In this document: in pieces, positions 31,542-42,695 of the stretch | Layout of the letters: every line of letters starts with the position of its first letter | Numbering within the stretch: position 1 is the stretch's first letter | DNA from: Prosopocoilus inquinatus | Taxonomy: Eukaryota; Arthropoda; Insecta; Coleoptera; Lucanidae | Assembly: GCA_036172665.1 (NCBI GenBank) | Contig: CM069876.1 | Location: 7,192,001-7,256,000 of the forward strand | Direction: 5' to 3' | DNA: 64,000 nt | Notes under the pieces: generated by a model | Databases searched by the model: none | What the model was told of the DNA's origin: nothing | The model's input: only the letters and a program-made list of their open reading frames with translations | Position numbers and translations under genes: made by a program

Positions 31542-33723
31542 TAGAGACCGGATTTATAAGTTTTTACAAGTTTTTTACTCTAACATACCTAAACTTGGCG
31601 TTTTGTATTTATATGTTTGTTGATTAGAGAAGCCCAAAAATGGTAGTTTTATTTCGCATATAACTTAATATTTTAGACTTTTAGCGCATATTTATTTATT
31701 TATCCATATATTGATATAAATAACATTATAATTCCATATACGGTCAATATTCAAGTCTGCAGCTTTTCCAAGAAGTAATTTATTCTCCTCAACGTCTGGC
31801 CACTTTATTTTACGATTTCCCGGAATGTGATTTTCTGGGAATCTGTAACGACTTGCACTTGCATTTTGCACTTATGTTTTGCATTTCAGTTTGAGATAAG
31901 AACTCCGTGAATGTGTGTGACTAGTGACTAGTGTATTTATCAACGCGAATTAGTTGTTATTTTCTTATTTAATTTAAAGACGAAATAAATTCAGTGCTTA
32001 TCTTTTCAAAATGCCGAAAGTAGCATCCTCTCGATCCGAGCTATTGAAAAAATGGATTAAAGCATCTAAACATCTAACTACAGATGGAAAACTTATTTTT
32101 TGCAATGCATGCTCAAAACAGGTAGATACCTTACAAATTCTCTTAAAAATCACATTTTCATTTTGACAATATTTTAAGGTGTCGTCAGACCAAAAGTACC
32201 AGATTGATCAACATTTGGCTACAAACCTCCATAAGGAGTCGGAGAAAAGATGTGTGTCTAACTTTAAGCAGTCTTTTATTTCTTCAACAGCCAGTAACTC
32301 ACAGGGCAGTGACACAGGAAATGAATTCTTTTTAGACTTGTGCAGTGCTATGGCAGAGTCAAACATTCCTTGGCATAAACTTGAACAAGCAAGTTTTCGA
32401 ACTTTTTTGGAAAAATATTGCAATCGTCATATTCCAAATGAATCGACTTTGCGGAAAAACTATCTAAGTATATGCTACCAGCAACGGATGAAGAAAATAA
32501 GAGAGAAGCTTAGCGACAACAATATTTATATAGTAGTTGATGAAACGACAGATGCCTGCGGTCGTTATGTAGCAAATATGTTAGCAGGAGTATTAAGCAA
32601 CACAGTTGCACCAATATCTTATTTGGTAAATAGTGCAGTTTTGGAAAAAACAAATCATTCAACGATCGCACGTTTTATTAACGACAGCTTGACACTTTTA
32701 TATGCACCTAATCAAGTTAAATCGGAAAATATATTACTAATGGTGTCTGATGCAGCAGCCTACATGATAAAAGCAGGACAGGCTTTACAGGTGTTTTACC
32801 CAAATCTGATGCACTTCACTTGTATGGCTCACACAATGAATAGGCTCGCTGAATTGGTGCGACCAGAATACCCAACAGTAAATAAGTTGATCAATAACGG
32901 AAAAAAGGCGTTTCTTAAAGCCCCACTGCGTATACAACACTATAAAGAATTAGCTGCTGACCTGCCATTACCACCAGAACCAATAATTACGAGATGGGGT
33001 ACGTGGCTTGAAGCAGCAAATTGTTACGCAGATAACTTTAAACAATTAAAGGAAATTTTCTTAGAATTGGATGATTCCAATTCAGCGGCTTTAAGAATTT
33101 GTAAGGAATGCATGTCGAACACAAACATCGGGAATCAATTAGCATTCATTAAAACTCATTTTTCGGTTTTAATATTCACCATTAAAAAGTTGGAATCATC
33201 CCAGACGGCTCTATTAGATTCGTTTGAAGTGGTCGATGATGCAATTGAAAGTGTAAAATCAATTCCAGGGGAGATAGGAGAGAAGTTAATGGCAAAATTA
33301 GACAAGGTTCTATTACGTAATCCTGACTACAATAAAATGAGGAAAATCTGTTTAGTTTTAAAAGGTCAAAGTGAAGAGGATTTGGACATGGACCCCAAAG
33401 ATGTAGCATCCATGAAATTTGCGCCCATTACTTCATGCGATGTCGAGCGTTCGTTTTCCTCTTATAAAAATATTTTGACAGACATACGACAAAATTTTAC
33501 CCCAAATAATTTAAATCAACTGTTGATTATATTTTGTAATCCTACTATTTAAGTGTTAAGTGTTAAAATTACTTATATGAAACAATTTATGTTTTTATTA
33601 TTCTAAAGTATGTATAAGTAAAATAAAATTTTTATCGCATATAATATCCATATTTTGATCCATTTTAATCGCATAAAAAAAACTTATTTTCCACTTTTTT
33701 AGCACATATAAATCCGGACTTTA
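31542..33723 (+). mobile_element. Complete hAT transposon with 8-bp target duplication
   Basis: A 2,182-bp element inserted into the LINE above. The target duplication GTTATTAT is exact at 31534-31541 and 33724-33731. Termini are TAGAGACCGGATTTATA and, reverse-complemented, TAAAGTCCGGATTTATA. Subterminal copies of a GCATATAA-like motif occur on both sides (about 31656, 31686, 33637, 33670 and 33704) and may bind the transposase. The single gene inside is open throughout. Intact ends, exact duplication and an uninterrupted gene suggest a recent, possibly autonomous insertion. Confidence 0.9.
32011..33552 (+). CDS. hAT transposase, two exons (32011-32121, 32179-33552)
   Basis: A cut-and-paste DDE transposase that would bind the element's own ends in the nucleus. 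Exon 1 starts at ATG 32011 and encodes 37 residues. A 57-bp intron (GT at 32122, AG at 32177-32178) joins in frame to exon 2, which ends at TAA 33550-33552. The total is about 494 residues, a little shorter than the 550-700 common for hAT. A BED-like zinc finger spans the splice (Cys31, Cys34, His49, His55). The RNase H-like core shows IVVDETTDA (Asp158), LLMVSDAAAY (Asp228), CMAH (252-255), RW (309-310) and the dimerisation-region motif CDVERSFSSY (Glu460). All three catalytic acidic residues are therefore present. Without the intron, exon 2 has no good start and the finger would be lost. Confidence 0.88.
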
Positions 33724-35054
33724 GTTATTATGTATGAATTTAGTAAACTCGTAGGCTGCCGTTTCTATGGACCTGTTTGCCCGGAAGGCGTGTTGGTGAT
33801 TTGTTATCAGGTTTATATCTTTCAGCATAACTCAGTAAACGATTGTACATGATGCGTTCAAAGATTTCGGAGAAGACACTCTTAATACCGAGATAAGTCT
33901 ATAGTTAGCCATACCTCCGGGATCACCCCTTTTGCGGAGGGGAACTACCTTAACTAGTTTGATCTTGTTTGGAAACAAACCTTCATTCACGGAAGTATTC
34001 ATTATCATAGCAAGTTCTTCTGACATCAAGTCACTCACAACTATAATAAGTTTTACAGGCACATCATCAGTACCGGCACATTTTTTCTTATTCAGTTTGT
34101 CGATTATATCCAAAATCTCACGTTTATCAATAGGTGGGAATGCCATTGATTGTGGTACGAGGTTCGGCTTGGTGCATGAATGCGACAAATTTCCACCGAG
34201 GTGTTCATGTAGTTGGGTTGATGCCACTTCAGAAAAATATTTCCCGAAAAGATCAGCAACTGTTGGAGGATTTGTGGTCCCAGTTGAAGGATCGACAGGC
34301 CCACTGTCTGGACTGGATTTTTCAGTAGGATCCTATTGGTTTTTTTATTTATTATTTAGGTTTTCATTAATTATTTTCCAAATTTGTCAGGTTTTGTTAG
34401 GGGCACCATTAATCCTATTACTATGGTATGTAGATTTAGTTTTTGCCATTAAAGATCTATATCGTTTCTTGTCTCTTTTATATACTTCTTGGGCGTCTCT
34501 AGTTCCCATTTGTTTGGAGATCCAGGAGAGTTTTTTTACTTCCTCACTTGCGGTTGATATTTCGTCGGTTAGCCATCGTACTTTCGCACTACTGGTCGTC
34601 GTATTTACTACCATTGCTTTTATTGGACAACATACAGAGAAACAACAATACAGGGTCACCAAAAAATTGTTGAACGCTGAATTAGTGTCCTGATTGGTAT
34701 GATCTGACCATTCAATTTCTTTGTATTAAGTTTCTTAGGTCTTTTACATTATTGTTTGAGAATATTCCTTTGGTTATTTTATTGTTGCTATGTGCCCAAT
34801 GGTAGTTTGATTGGGATTGAAAGCGTCGGAAGTATAAGTGTAGGTAGGTCAGCCACAATATAATCTATTGCAGTTGTCGAAGTTTTGTTATTTATATTAG
34901 TGAATATCCTTATAGGGGCAATTAAATTTCTTCTTAGATTTTAAATCATGTATGTTGAATTTAAAGATACTTTAACCTAAAAAAAATGCATTTTTTTCCC
35001 TACTGTTAAAGTGACTTTAAATTAAAGCCTCCTTAAAGTCTGATGATGAAAACG

Positions 35055-35978
35055 GTCTTTAGTGAGAGTATCAATGTAGTAGTCTGTCTACTGTTGGTAA
35101 AAGTTGCAATGAGTCGTATAATAAACAGCTTTGACAAACTGTTGGCATTGCAGCTTTTTATAGATTTTATAATTGCTTCGGCATCGTTTCTATAAGCGAC
35201 CATATTTTTATTTATATATTTCTTTTTACTCTTGATAGGATGCAACAGACATTGTTTTAAAGCACACACAGAATAATCCAATTGTTATCATTTTGCATAA
35301 AAAATTATAAATTGATGTCCATAATAAATTACTTATTAAATTCAATTATCTATGACAAGGTAATTAAAGTAAAAAGAATAATATTTATGTGAATTAAATT
35401 TGTGCAGTTCACGTGGTTTTAAAAGTATGGAAACAACTTCTACGATGAATTTTAATTCGAATGAAAAAGAAAGTCGTCGATGTCTTCTAACAATTTCAAT
35501 ATTTTATATATTGAAGACTAAATTAGGTTATATATTTAAGAAGATATTTTGTGACCTAATAAAATGAAACTCCACTATTGATAACTGTATCCAGCGAAAT
35601 AATTTTGTAGAATATGTAGAAAAGAACTATACAGTAATTAGACAACAAAATAGTTACTATAAACCTACTTTATAAGAATTGTATAAGAGTAATATTAACA
35701 TGACTGTCCATTCCTTTATAACGTATTTATTAAACAGATTTGTTACACTTCCAGAAACGCTTATACAGCACGAAAAATAGTGTTGACATTACTTTATAAG
35801 CTGCTTTTTAGACGTCATTATATTATTTTTCTACTAGCGTCCATTTTGGGCATTTATGTGCTTTATTAATATCGACAAAATGTTTACAGGCCCAAATAAT
35901 AAAGGTTTAAGGTTCTACAGACATGTTGTATAAACATTTATAAGAATTTAATAAATCACTTTTCGTTACTTGGGAATC
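35055..35978 (+). repeat. Diverged ~0.9-kb duplication, copy 1
   Basis: This block matches 40768-41277 plus 42823-43196 in the same orientation. Examples are AGTGAGAGTAT, AAAAAATTATAAATTGATGT, AACAAAATAGTTACTATAAA and AAACATTTATAAGAATTTAA. It represents the state without the Penelope-like insertion. It could be a segmental duplication about 5.7 kb apart or two copies of an unrecognised repeat. No termini or coding sequence are evident; the open frame at 35033-35281 is not conserved as protein. Confidence 0.75.
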
Positions 35979-38225
35979 TTTTACTACTACGCTCCGAATT
36001 GATTATTAGATAAAACATATTTGAAATAATTATTACTCAGAAGAACCTACCTAAGTTTTCATATTTTCGACGGAATACCAACAACCGTTTAACAATATCA
36101 GTTTTTATTTGATCCAACGCATCGTAACTAACACTGCGCCACATTATTTATAACAAATATTTCACGGAAAAACTGGAACACTACTAACAGTTCTTTCATT
36201 CATTCATTCATATTATATAGAAAACCAGAATCCCTTCTCTAAAGTGATTATAAATACGTATGCACAATCGATATGTTCTCGCAACTGTTTCTTTGTTGCG
36301 CCTTTTTTCGTTTTACATGTTCATTTCAGTGTTTGAATGGATAGTCCATCACTATCGCCAGCGATTTTTAAGCAGAGTTTTAAAGTAAAGTAGAATTTTG
36401 GAAACCTAAATTCCATAAATAATGTTTTGCTTAAATTAAATTAGTTCGTAACTAAAATAAATATTTTTTTTTCGACTGTTAGATACAATAAGTACAATAT
36501 CGTCTTAAATATCATCAGCATATCATTGACATGTGCGCCGCTTTGCCATTTCAGGAAATAATCAAATCAAGGAAAATAAATTAGAACACGGTTAATTCTG
36601 ATTAGGTATGCAAGCAACTATGTACTTTATATAAGTATGGGAAGTATAACAGAGAGAGAGAGACAGAGAGAGAGAGAGAAGAGAGAGAGAGCATTAAATG
36701 GCAAGTAAATTACAGCAGTGCCTCATTCAATAACTATAAAATTACTAATGTCTTTGAAGGTTGATTAAAGGCAGCCTGTTACATCAAATGATCTGATCAC
36801 GTAGAAACTGTAAATGCAATTATCATTTTTCCATCGCTTTCATAACGACGCTAACAGATACCTTGTCTCTCTAATAAAAGAAAATGAACGCACAATGATG
36901 CAAGAAAAATTATAATAAGATGCATGAATGAACGCTCGAAACGATGTTGTTGTAACTTTTACGGTTTATGCGAAAGTAAATCAACTTTTAAATTACTTAA
37001 AAAAAACGAAATTAATTGTTGAAGGAGTTAGAATTTAGAAAATTACGATTTTGCCTGTGCCTTTAAGGAGCGGTATTTCAGTCATGGATTAATTTTAAGC
37101 TTCGTTTTATTCTCTTATTTACAATTGTTTCTATAGAAATAAACCAAAGCTTAAAATTAATCCACGACTGAAATACAAACAATAGTTTCCGTGGCTATAA
37201 CTGAAGGTTAAAATTAATTTGTAATCAAATAATAAATATAATAAAATCCGGCCCGTTAGTAAATAAAAGAAACTTGTAGCCATCGCACGCATACAGGAAC
37301 GAATGAGTATTGATCTCTTTATGACAAATGTGAAAGTGGCATTAATTAATTTATGATACTGCTTTAAAATAATTACATTCATTACTTACAAGTGCATGTT
37401 TCTAGAAAGACTGGCGGTTGCGTTTGAAGTTCAGATGGCGGCAACTTCTGTACAAGTAATAAATTAATTAATTAATCTTAATATGTATCCGTAAACAATG
37501 TATCAGTTCTTTCCACTTACTTAAATTTGTCATAAAGGAAACTTATCCAGGATTCTAATTAATAAAGCATTATGTTTATGAAATACTTATTATAAACGAT
37601 AAATGTTAATTCAGTTATGAAAAAGAGACACTGATGAAAAGTCAATGTAAAATTACCAAAAACGCAACACAAGAAATAAATTAATTGAAGCACTATCTTG
37701 TCCGATGAAAATGTCACATCAAGTTTATCTTAAATGAGATACAGCGTGGACACCGAGAAATAATGACTGCTTAAGAGTAAAGTGCCCTTACTTTACAAGA
37801 TACAATAACAATAAGTCGTGGGCAAATGGACAAGTGCACTAGTGTTTTCTACACTATTGTTTTAATTTTAGTTCTTCGATGAAAAAAAAAAAAAAGTTAC
37901 TAGTTTGCGCTTGAAGTAATTTCCAATGACGAATTGGAAGTTATGTATACAATTACATATTTCTGAAGCGTACAGAGTGTTCTAATTTTCTCTAATTTTA
38001 ACCGTTTTTGCGTTATTCACGCGATTATTATATACTATACTGTATTATATTATTACATCGTTCTTGTAGTACCTCAAACAAATGCAAATATCTTCCGAAC
38101 AATTGACGTTATGGACTTGTGGTTTTTTTGCAAAAGTTTCGTCTTGAAACGCTTTTTCAGTTACACTATAAAGAAAAAATTATAGCAAACTTGAGAATAT
38201 TCAAACTACGATAATTATTTTTTTT
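35979..38225. other. Non-coding stretch with microsatellite and small hairpin
   Basis: A (GA)n microsatellite is at 36650-36691. A hairpin MITE-like palindrome is at 37073-37175 (GTATTTCAGTCATGGATTAA against its inverted copy). The block at 37825-38180 combines two dispersed repeats also seen at 30240-30390 and 17036-17170. No gene is supported. Confidence 0.55.
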
Positions 38226-40745
38226 AGTGGAATGCAATGTAACTTTTATCAGGTGAATTTTGATGTAGATCATGATACCTCCACCATTTCTGTCTATTCG
38301 GCATTTGTAATGTTGCAATTAGATTGCATCGTGCTTTCTTTATCTTTAACGTTTATTTCTGTCAGGGTTATTAAATCCAAATATTTAATGCAGTTTGATA
38401 TGAAGGTTATGAATTCATCAAACTGTGTTGTCAATGATCTGATATTTATATGAAGAAAATTAAAGTTTGGTTCTGTGGATAATTGGATCCTTAGGTCGTT
38501 TATTTCCATGAAAATGTTACTTAAGGTTTGTTCCTCGTTTATAATATCCCAAGAATTTTCCTTCATGCTGACCAAAAATACCAGAATCGGGAAAAGAAAA
38601 GATAGAAAGTGAATTTACTTAATTTTGTTGATATCTGTTTCCGTTGTGATTTGAATTATTTTGGAATTTTCACTCTTTCGAATGAGTATCTTCCCGTGTG
38701 ATGTCCACACGAATTTCCAACCGTATGATCTGGCTTTAGTTCTTACTTGTCACAGAAGATTTTTGCTATAGTTGGACAACTATTCGTTGATGTAATTTTT
38801 TGAGTTGACGTTATTCGTGAAAATTGTATGATTGGTTATCGGGATGGCTTTTCTCTTTTCTAGGAACTTATTTCTTATTTTTCATGAATTGAATTCTATA
38901 ATTATTGGCCGTGTCTTTTTACTTTTAGCAATTATCGACCTATCTCTCTGATTCCAGTTATATCCAAAATAATTGAAACGGCAATGAAAAACAGAATATG
39001 TTCTTTCTTTGAATCTTTTAATTTATATAGCATTCATCAACACGGTTTTCGGAAAAATCATTCCACCGTTACTGCAATAAATTCGCTAATCGAATATATA
39101 GTTGATGCATTTGAAAACAGAGAGAATGCATTTTCTGTGTTTTGTGATCTCACAAAAGCATTTGACTGCATTCCACACGAGATCTTAATTTCTAAACTAG
39201 AATATTACAATTTTGATGTATCCAGTATAAAATTAATAAAATCATATCTAACGAATAGAAGACAGTTTGCTCGCTATCGTGGCGAATGCTCAAATACAGT
39301 AAATACTACGTTTGGTGTTCCCCAAGGATGTGTACTTGGTCCTACTTTGTTCTTACTGTATATAAATAATATTGATAAATGTCTACCTAACGAAAAGATA
39401 TTATTGTTTGCGGATGATACAACATTACTAACTCGTGATGCTGATTTGATAAAAGGAACTGATAATTTTATGAATGCCGTAATTCAAATTAAAAACTGGT
39501 TTACAAATAATAAGCTCAGCTTGAATGAAAGCAAAACACAGTTTATGCTGTTCTCTCTAAGAGATACAAATAACATTAAGACAACAAATTTCACAAATAC
39601 AAAATGTATCAAATATTTGGGTGTATATTTAGATTCTACTTTACAATGGGGTGAACATATTAATTCTCTGGCTAATAAACTTGCTACGGTTACTTATCTT
39701 TTACGAAACTTAGTTAAATCTGTTCCCTTGAGTACCGTAATAGCGGTTTATTACGGTATTTTTCACTCCGCCATGTCATATGCTGTAATGGTATGGGGAC
39801 ATTGTCCAGATGCTAAAAGAATTTTTCTGCTTCAAAAAAAAGCTATTCGCATAATAGACGGCATTGGATATAGAGACAGTTGCAAACCTTCCTTTAAAAA
39901 ACTTAATATCTTAACGTTTCCTTCATTATATATACTTGAATGTTTGATTTACATAAAATTGAATGCCAGTAATTACAATGATCATTTGTCCATTCACAAC
40001 CACAATACTAGACACAATTCTGACATAGTACTGCCACAACACAGATTAAATAAATTTCGGAATTGAACTAATTATTTTGCAATAAAATTCTTCAATATTC
40101 TGCCTGCCGAAATAAGAGCAACTCCATTTCTGAAGTTTAAAAATATCATTAAAAATTATTTAATAAAAAATACTTTCTACTCGATTGAAGAATTTCTCCA
40201 GCATACTTACACTGCCTAGAATACTTTTTTATACAATATGCTGTATTATTTTTTATTTTTATTCTATATGTTTTGACCTATGATATACCTTGTGTTTATA
40301 TCATCAATAAAGCATTATTATTATTATTATCATTATCATTACTTTTAATCCGTTTTGATGGCGTCCTCTGTCAGTATATCTTCTGTCTGAATGTCTATTG
40401 TTAAATTATTTGCTATTTTATAAACTATGTTTTCTACGTTTTCTTCTTCTTGCTCCTCTACTCCTACAATCTCTATGCTCCAATTCCTCAACTCTTTTTT
40501 GTAAGGAATTTATTTTTCGATCTTTCTCTTTGTTTAAGTGGGTAAGTTCCTCTATTTTGGTTGCGTACGTCTGTAATTGCTTTTTAAACTCTTCTTGGTT
40601 TTTTTCGACGTTGAGAATGACGTTTCTTAATTCACGGATTGCTGCCAAGACAACAGCTTCTTCTTCTTGAGAATCTTCATCCTCTGTTTTTTCCTCTTTG
40701 TTTAGCCTACAGGATGCGCATCGCCAAGTTTCTTTTCTATTTTAT
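38225..40745 (-). pseudogene. LINE with ORF1 (zinc finger, coiled coil, FP-like domain) and start of ORF2, split by another LINE
   Basis: Read on the minus strand. ORF1 begins near 40745 with a zinc-finger-like WRCASCR and continues into a coiled coil (40648-40418, heptad-like IRELRNVILNVEKNQEEFKK). After the inserted LINE it resumes at about 38918 (KTRPIIIEF) and ends with a domain resembling baculovirus FP25K-type LINE ORF1 (SYGWKFVWTSHGKILIRKSE, about 38740-38680). ORF2 starts near 38575 with the endonuclease N-terminus (NFLHINIRSLTTQFDEFITF; LDLITLTEINV), then shifts frame at RNGGGIMIYIKIHL near 38260. Truncated at both ends and frameshifted. Confidence 0.75.
38928..40338 (+). pseudogene. 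5'-truncated LINE inserted in the LINE above, ORF2 almost intact
   Basis: A 9-bp target duplication, TTACTTTTA, flanks it (38919-38927 and 40339-40347). The copy starts inside the reverse transcriptase (NYRPISLIPVISKIIE) and continues through QHGFRKNHSTVTAINSLIEY, FCDLTKAFDCIPHEIL, FGVPQGCVLGPTLFLLYINN and the catalytic box LLFADDTTLL, with both Asp present. It ends with FNILPAEIRATPFLKFKNI and a (TTA)n tail at about 40315-40338. Over this length the frame is broken by one TGA only (40064-40066), after LNKFRN. No endonuclease remains, so it cannot move by itself, but it is the best preserved reverse transcriptase on the plus strand. Confidence 0.88.
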
Positions 40746-40767
40746 AAATGCATTACATAACAGTAAG

Positions 40768-41277
40768 TCTTAGTGAGAGTATTAACATGGTAATTTACTC
40801 TTATAAAGGTTGCAATGTGTCACACAATAAATAGCTTTAAGAAACTGTTGGTATTGTAGCTTTTGATAGGTTTTATAATTGCTTATGGCCTTCTACATCA
40901 TCGTTTCCGTTGGCGGCCATATTTTCCTCTTGATAGGATGCGGCAGCCATAGCTTTAAAGTACGTATACGTAGAATAATTCAGATATTATTATTTTACAT
41001 AAAAAATTATAAATTGATGTGCATAATGAATTAGTTATGAGATTCAATTATCTATGAATCAATAACAAGCTAATTAATATAAAAATAATAATAATTCTTA
41101 CAATAAATATTTATGTGCAATAAATTTGTGTATTTCACGTGGCGCGTAAAGTTTTCAGAAGCATCGAAACAGCTTTGAAGATGAATTTTGATTTGCATGA
41201 AAAACTAAAATTCATTATTTCATATTTAAGAAGAAACTTGTGACCTTAATAAAAGGAAACTCTACTATTTGTAATTG
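40768..41277 (+). repeat. Diverged duplication, copy 2, left part
   Basis: Matches 35055 to about 35580. The Penelope-like element is inserted at its right-hand edge, and the remainder of the copy continues at 42823-43196. The 15 bp TACTATTTGTAATTG at 41263-41277 is the left target duplication. Confidence 0.75.
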
Positions 41278-41344
41278 AAGAAAGCGTAAATGCCGAAGGA
41301 CACTAAAACAAGCACGTGTAGTATTGGCTATATTTTGCTCATCC

Positions 41345-41400
41345 GTGTAGTAAATTGATAACTGATGACATGTTTCGGTTGAATAACCATTATCGAATCT
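41345..41400 (-). ncRNA. Hammerhead relic in left pseudo-LTR
   Basis: On the minus strand GGUU-AUUC-AACC forms stem II, followed by GAAA and the palindrome ACAUGU with UC as the former cleavage site. The expected CUGANGA upstream reads UCGAUAA, three departures including the essential G, so activity is unlikely. The arrangement matches the intact ribozymes at 12.6 and 21.7 kb. Confidence 0.5.
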
Positions 41401-41653
41401 AAAATACAAGATTGGCACTCAAAAACAAGTAATAAATAGTAACATAAGTTAACAAACCATAAACGAGAGACCACGCAATATGTGGCCATTTTTACTTAAC
41501 AAATGACAAAGTAAGAACTTAACCTAGTGAAAGTTACTAACAAGTGGTAAGTTACTAAACAGTACCAACATGAAATAAATGAAACAAAATTGCGGAGAAC
41601 AAAGTTAAAAACAATCTTTTTCGTCACGTTTTTACAGAGCGTTCTCGATCCCT

Positions 41654-42328
41654 ATGAAATTGGAGGATTTCGTGAATGAGATTAATATTATTCGCCAAAT
41701 AGCTTTCAGTAATAAATTCCCTGACGAAGTTATTTCTCGTCTTTTTCATAAAATCCGTAATAAATTAATCAATAGATCTGTCTTTCCTACCCTGGTTGAG
41801 GATCCCACTGATCCTGATATAAAATATGTTTCTCTACTTTACATCGGAGTCGTTTCTGACAAACTTAAGTCCATTCTAAATAAATTGGAAGGTGTACAAG
41901 TAACCTTTTCGAATGATTATAACTTGATCTCAATTCTGACCAATTCCAAAGATGAGATCGCTTGTATGAATAAAAGTGGAGTTTACTCCATCACTTGTAT
42001 ACACTCCAATTGTAACTCTGTTTATATTGGTCAAACCGGTCGTAATTTAGCCACTCGGGTCAAAGAACACTTGTCCTCAGCTAGATTAGGAAAGACGGAT
42101 TCTAACTTTGCACTTCACCTTTTAGATTCAGGACTCTATCCAGATCCTAATTTTAATGTCAAATTATTACACCAGTTACCTAAAGGTTTAAAGCTTAACA
42201 TAGCTGAATCTTTACAAATTTTCCTTTCTAAAATTGACAATACTGTCAACCTCTTGAATGATCAAATCACTTTCCCTCATTTTAACTTTTTTGAATCTAT
42301 AAATTGGAACCATTCTTTGATAAAATAA
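41654..42328 (+). CDS. Penelope-like element GIY-YIG endonuclease (C-terminal part of polyprotein)
   Basis: A 224-residue open frame. Residues 1-100 look like the linker that follows the reverse transcriptase in Penelope-like proteins (KYVSLLYIGVVSDKLKSIL). The endonuclease follows: GVY (109-111) and YIG (124-126) with QTGR, Arg135 in TRVKEH, and Glu185 in NIAESL as the likely metal ligand. Cys115, Cys120, His139 and His155 fit the CCHH zinc motif known before and within such endonucleases. The domain would nick target DNA for insertion. The frame is open to a normal stop at 42326-42328, so this part looks undamaged. The ATG at 41654 is probably an internal Met of a once larger protein, since the left pseudo-LTR ends just before it. 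Confidence 0.88.
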   Translation: MKLEDFVNEINIIRQIAFSNKFPDEVISRLFHKIRNKLINRSVFPTLVEDPTDPDIKYVSLLYIGVVSDKLKSILNKLEGVQVTFSNDYNLISILTNSKDEIACMNKSGVYSITCIHSNCNSVYIGQTGRNLATRVKEHLSSARLGKTDSNFALHLLDSGLYPDPNFNVKLLHQLPKGLKLNIAESLQIFLSKIDNTVNLLNDQITFPHFNFFESINWNHSLIK

Positions 42329-42639
42329 CCTCCTTTGTTTAACTCGTTGTTTATTGTTTAATGTTAACTTGTTCTTGGTTATTTACTCCTTATGAGTAAC
42401 TTTTTTACCATCAGTCTTCACCGTAATTGTTTTTAACTTTGTTCTCCGCAATTTTGTTTCATTTATTTCATGTTGGTACTGTTTAGTAACTTACCACTTG
42501 TTAGTAAGTTTCACTAGGTGAAGTTCTTACTTTGTCATTTGTTAAGTAAAAATGGCCACATATTGCGTGGTCTCTCGTTTATGGTTTGTTAACTTATTTT
42601 ACTATTTATTACTTGTTTTTGAGTGCCAATCTTGTATTT

Positions 42640-42695
42640 TAGATTGGATAATGGTTATTCAACCGAAACATGTCATCAGTTATCAATTTACTACA
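42640..42695 (+). ncRNA. Hammerhead relic in right pseudo-LTR
   Basis: Same features as in the left arm: stem II GGUU/AACC, GAAACAUGUC with a palindromic stem III, and the core upstream as UGGAUAA instead of CUGANGA. The two arms differ from each other in this core, which suggests independent decay of an ancestral ribozyme. Confidence 0.5.

Larger units (their letters stand above)
30428..34930 (-). pseudogene. LINE (Jockey/CR1-group) ORF2, split by a hAT transposon
   Basis: Minus-strand order. The end of the endonuclease is at about 34920-34780 (TTAIDYIVADLPTL). A linker follows at 34662-34387 (KVRWLTDEISTASEEVKKL), then the reverse transcriptase start at 34227-33740 (KKKCAGTDDVPVKLI, then FSEIFERIMYNRLLSYAER). 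The hAT element occupies 33723-31542. The reverse transcriptase resumes at 31530 (LFFDLTFDTVNVEFVSDKL), runs through the catalytic box (FADVIS, where FADDIS is expected) and reaches the C-terminal end near 30560 (FKVKLKQYLIVKGG). The 3' end is the AATAATAATTTTATTC region at about 30430. Several frameshifts and the changed catalytic Asp show it was dead before or after the hAT insertion. Confidence 0.8.

Noticed and set aside
33932..34693. Plus-strand open frame of 253 codons, the longest with no family call
   Set aside because: It is the antisense of LINE ORF2 (reverse transcriptase start and linker). Its hydrophobic look comes from reading the complement.
35038..35060. CTGATGATGAAAACGGTC, superficially hammerhead-like
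   Set aside because: There is no stem II and no pairing for stem I.
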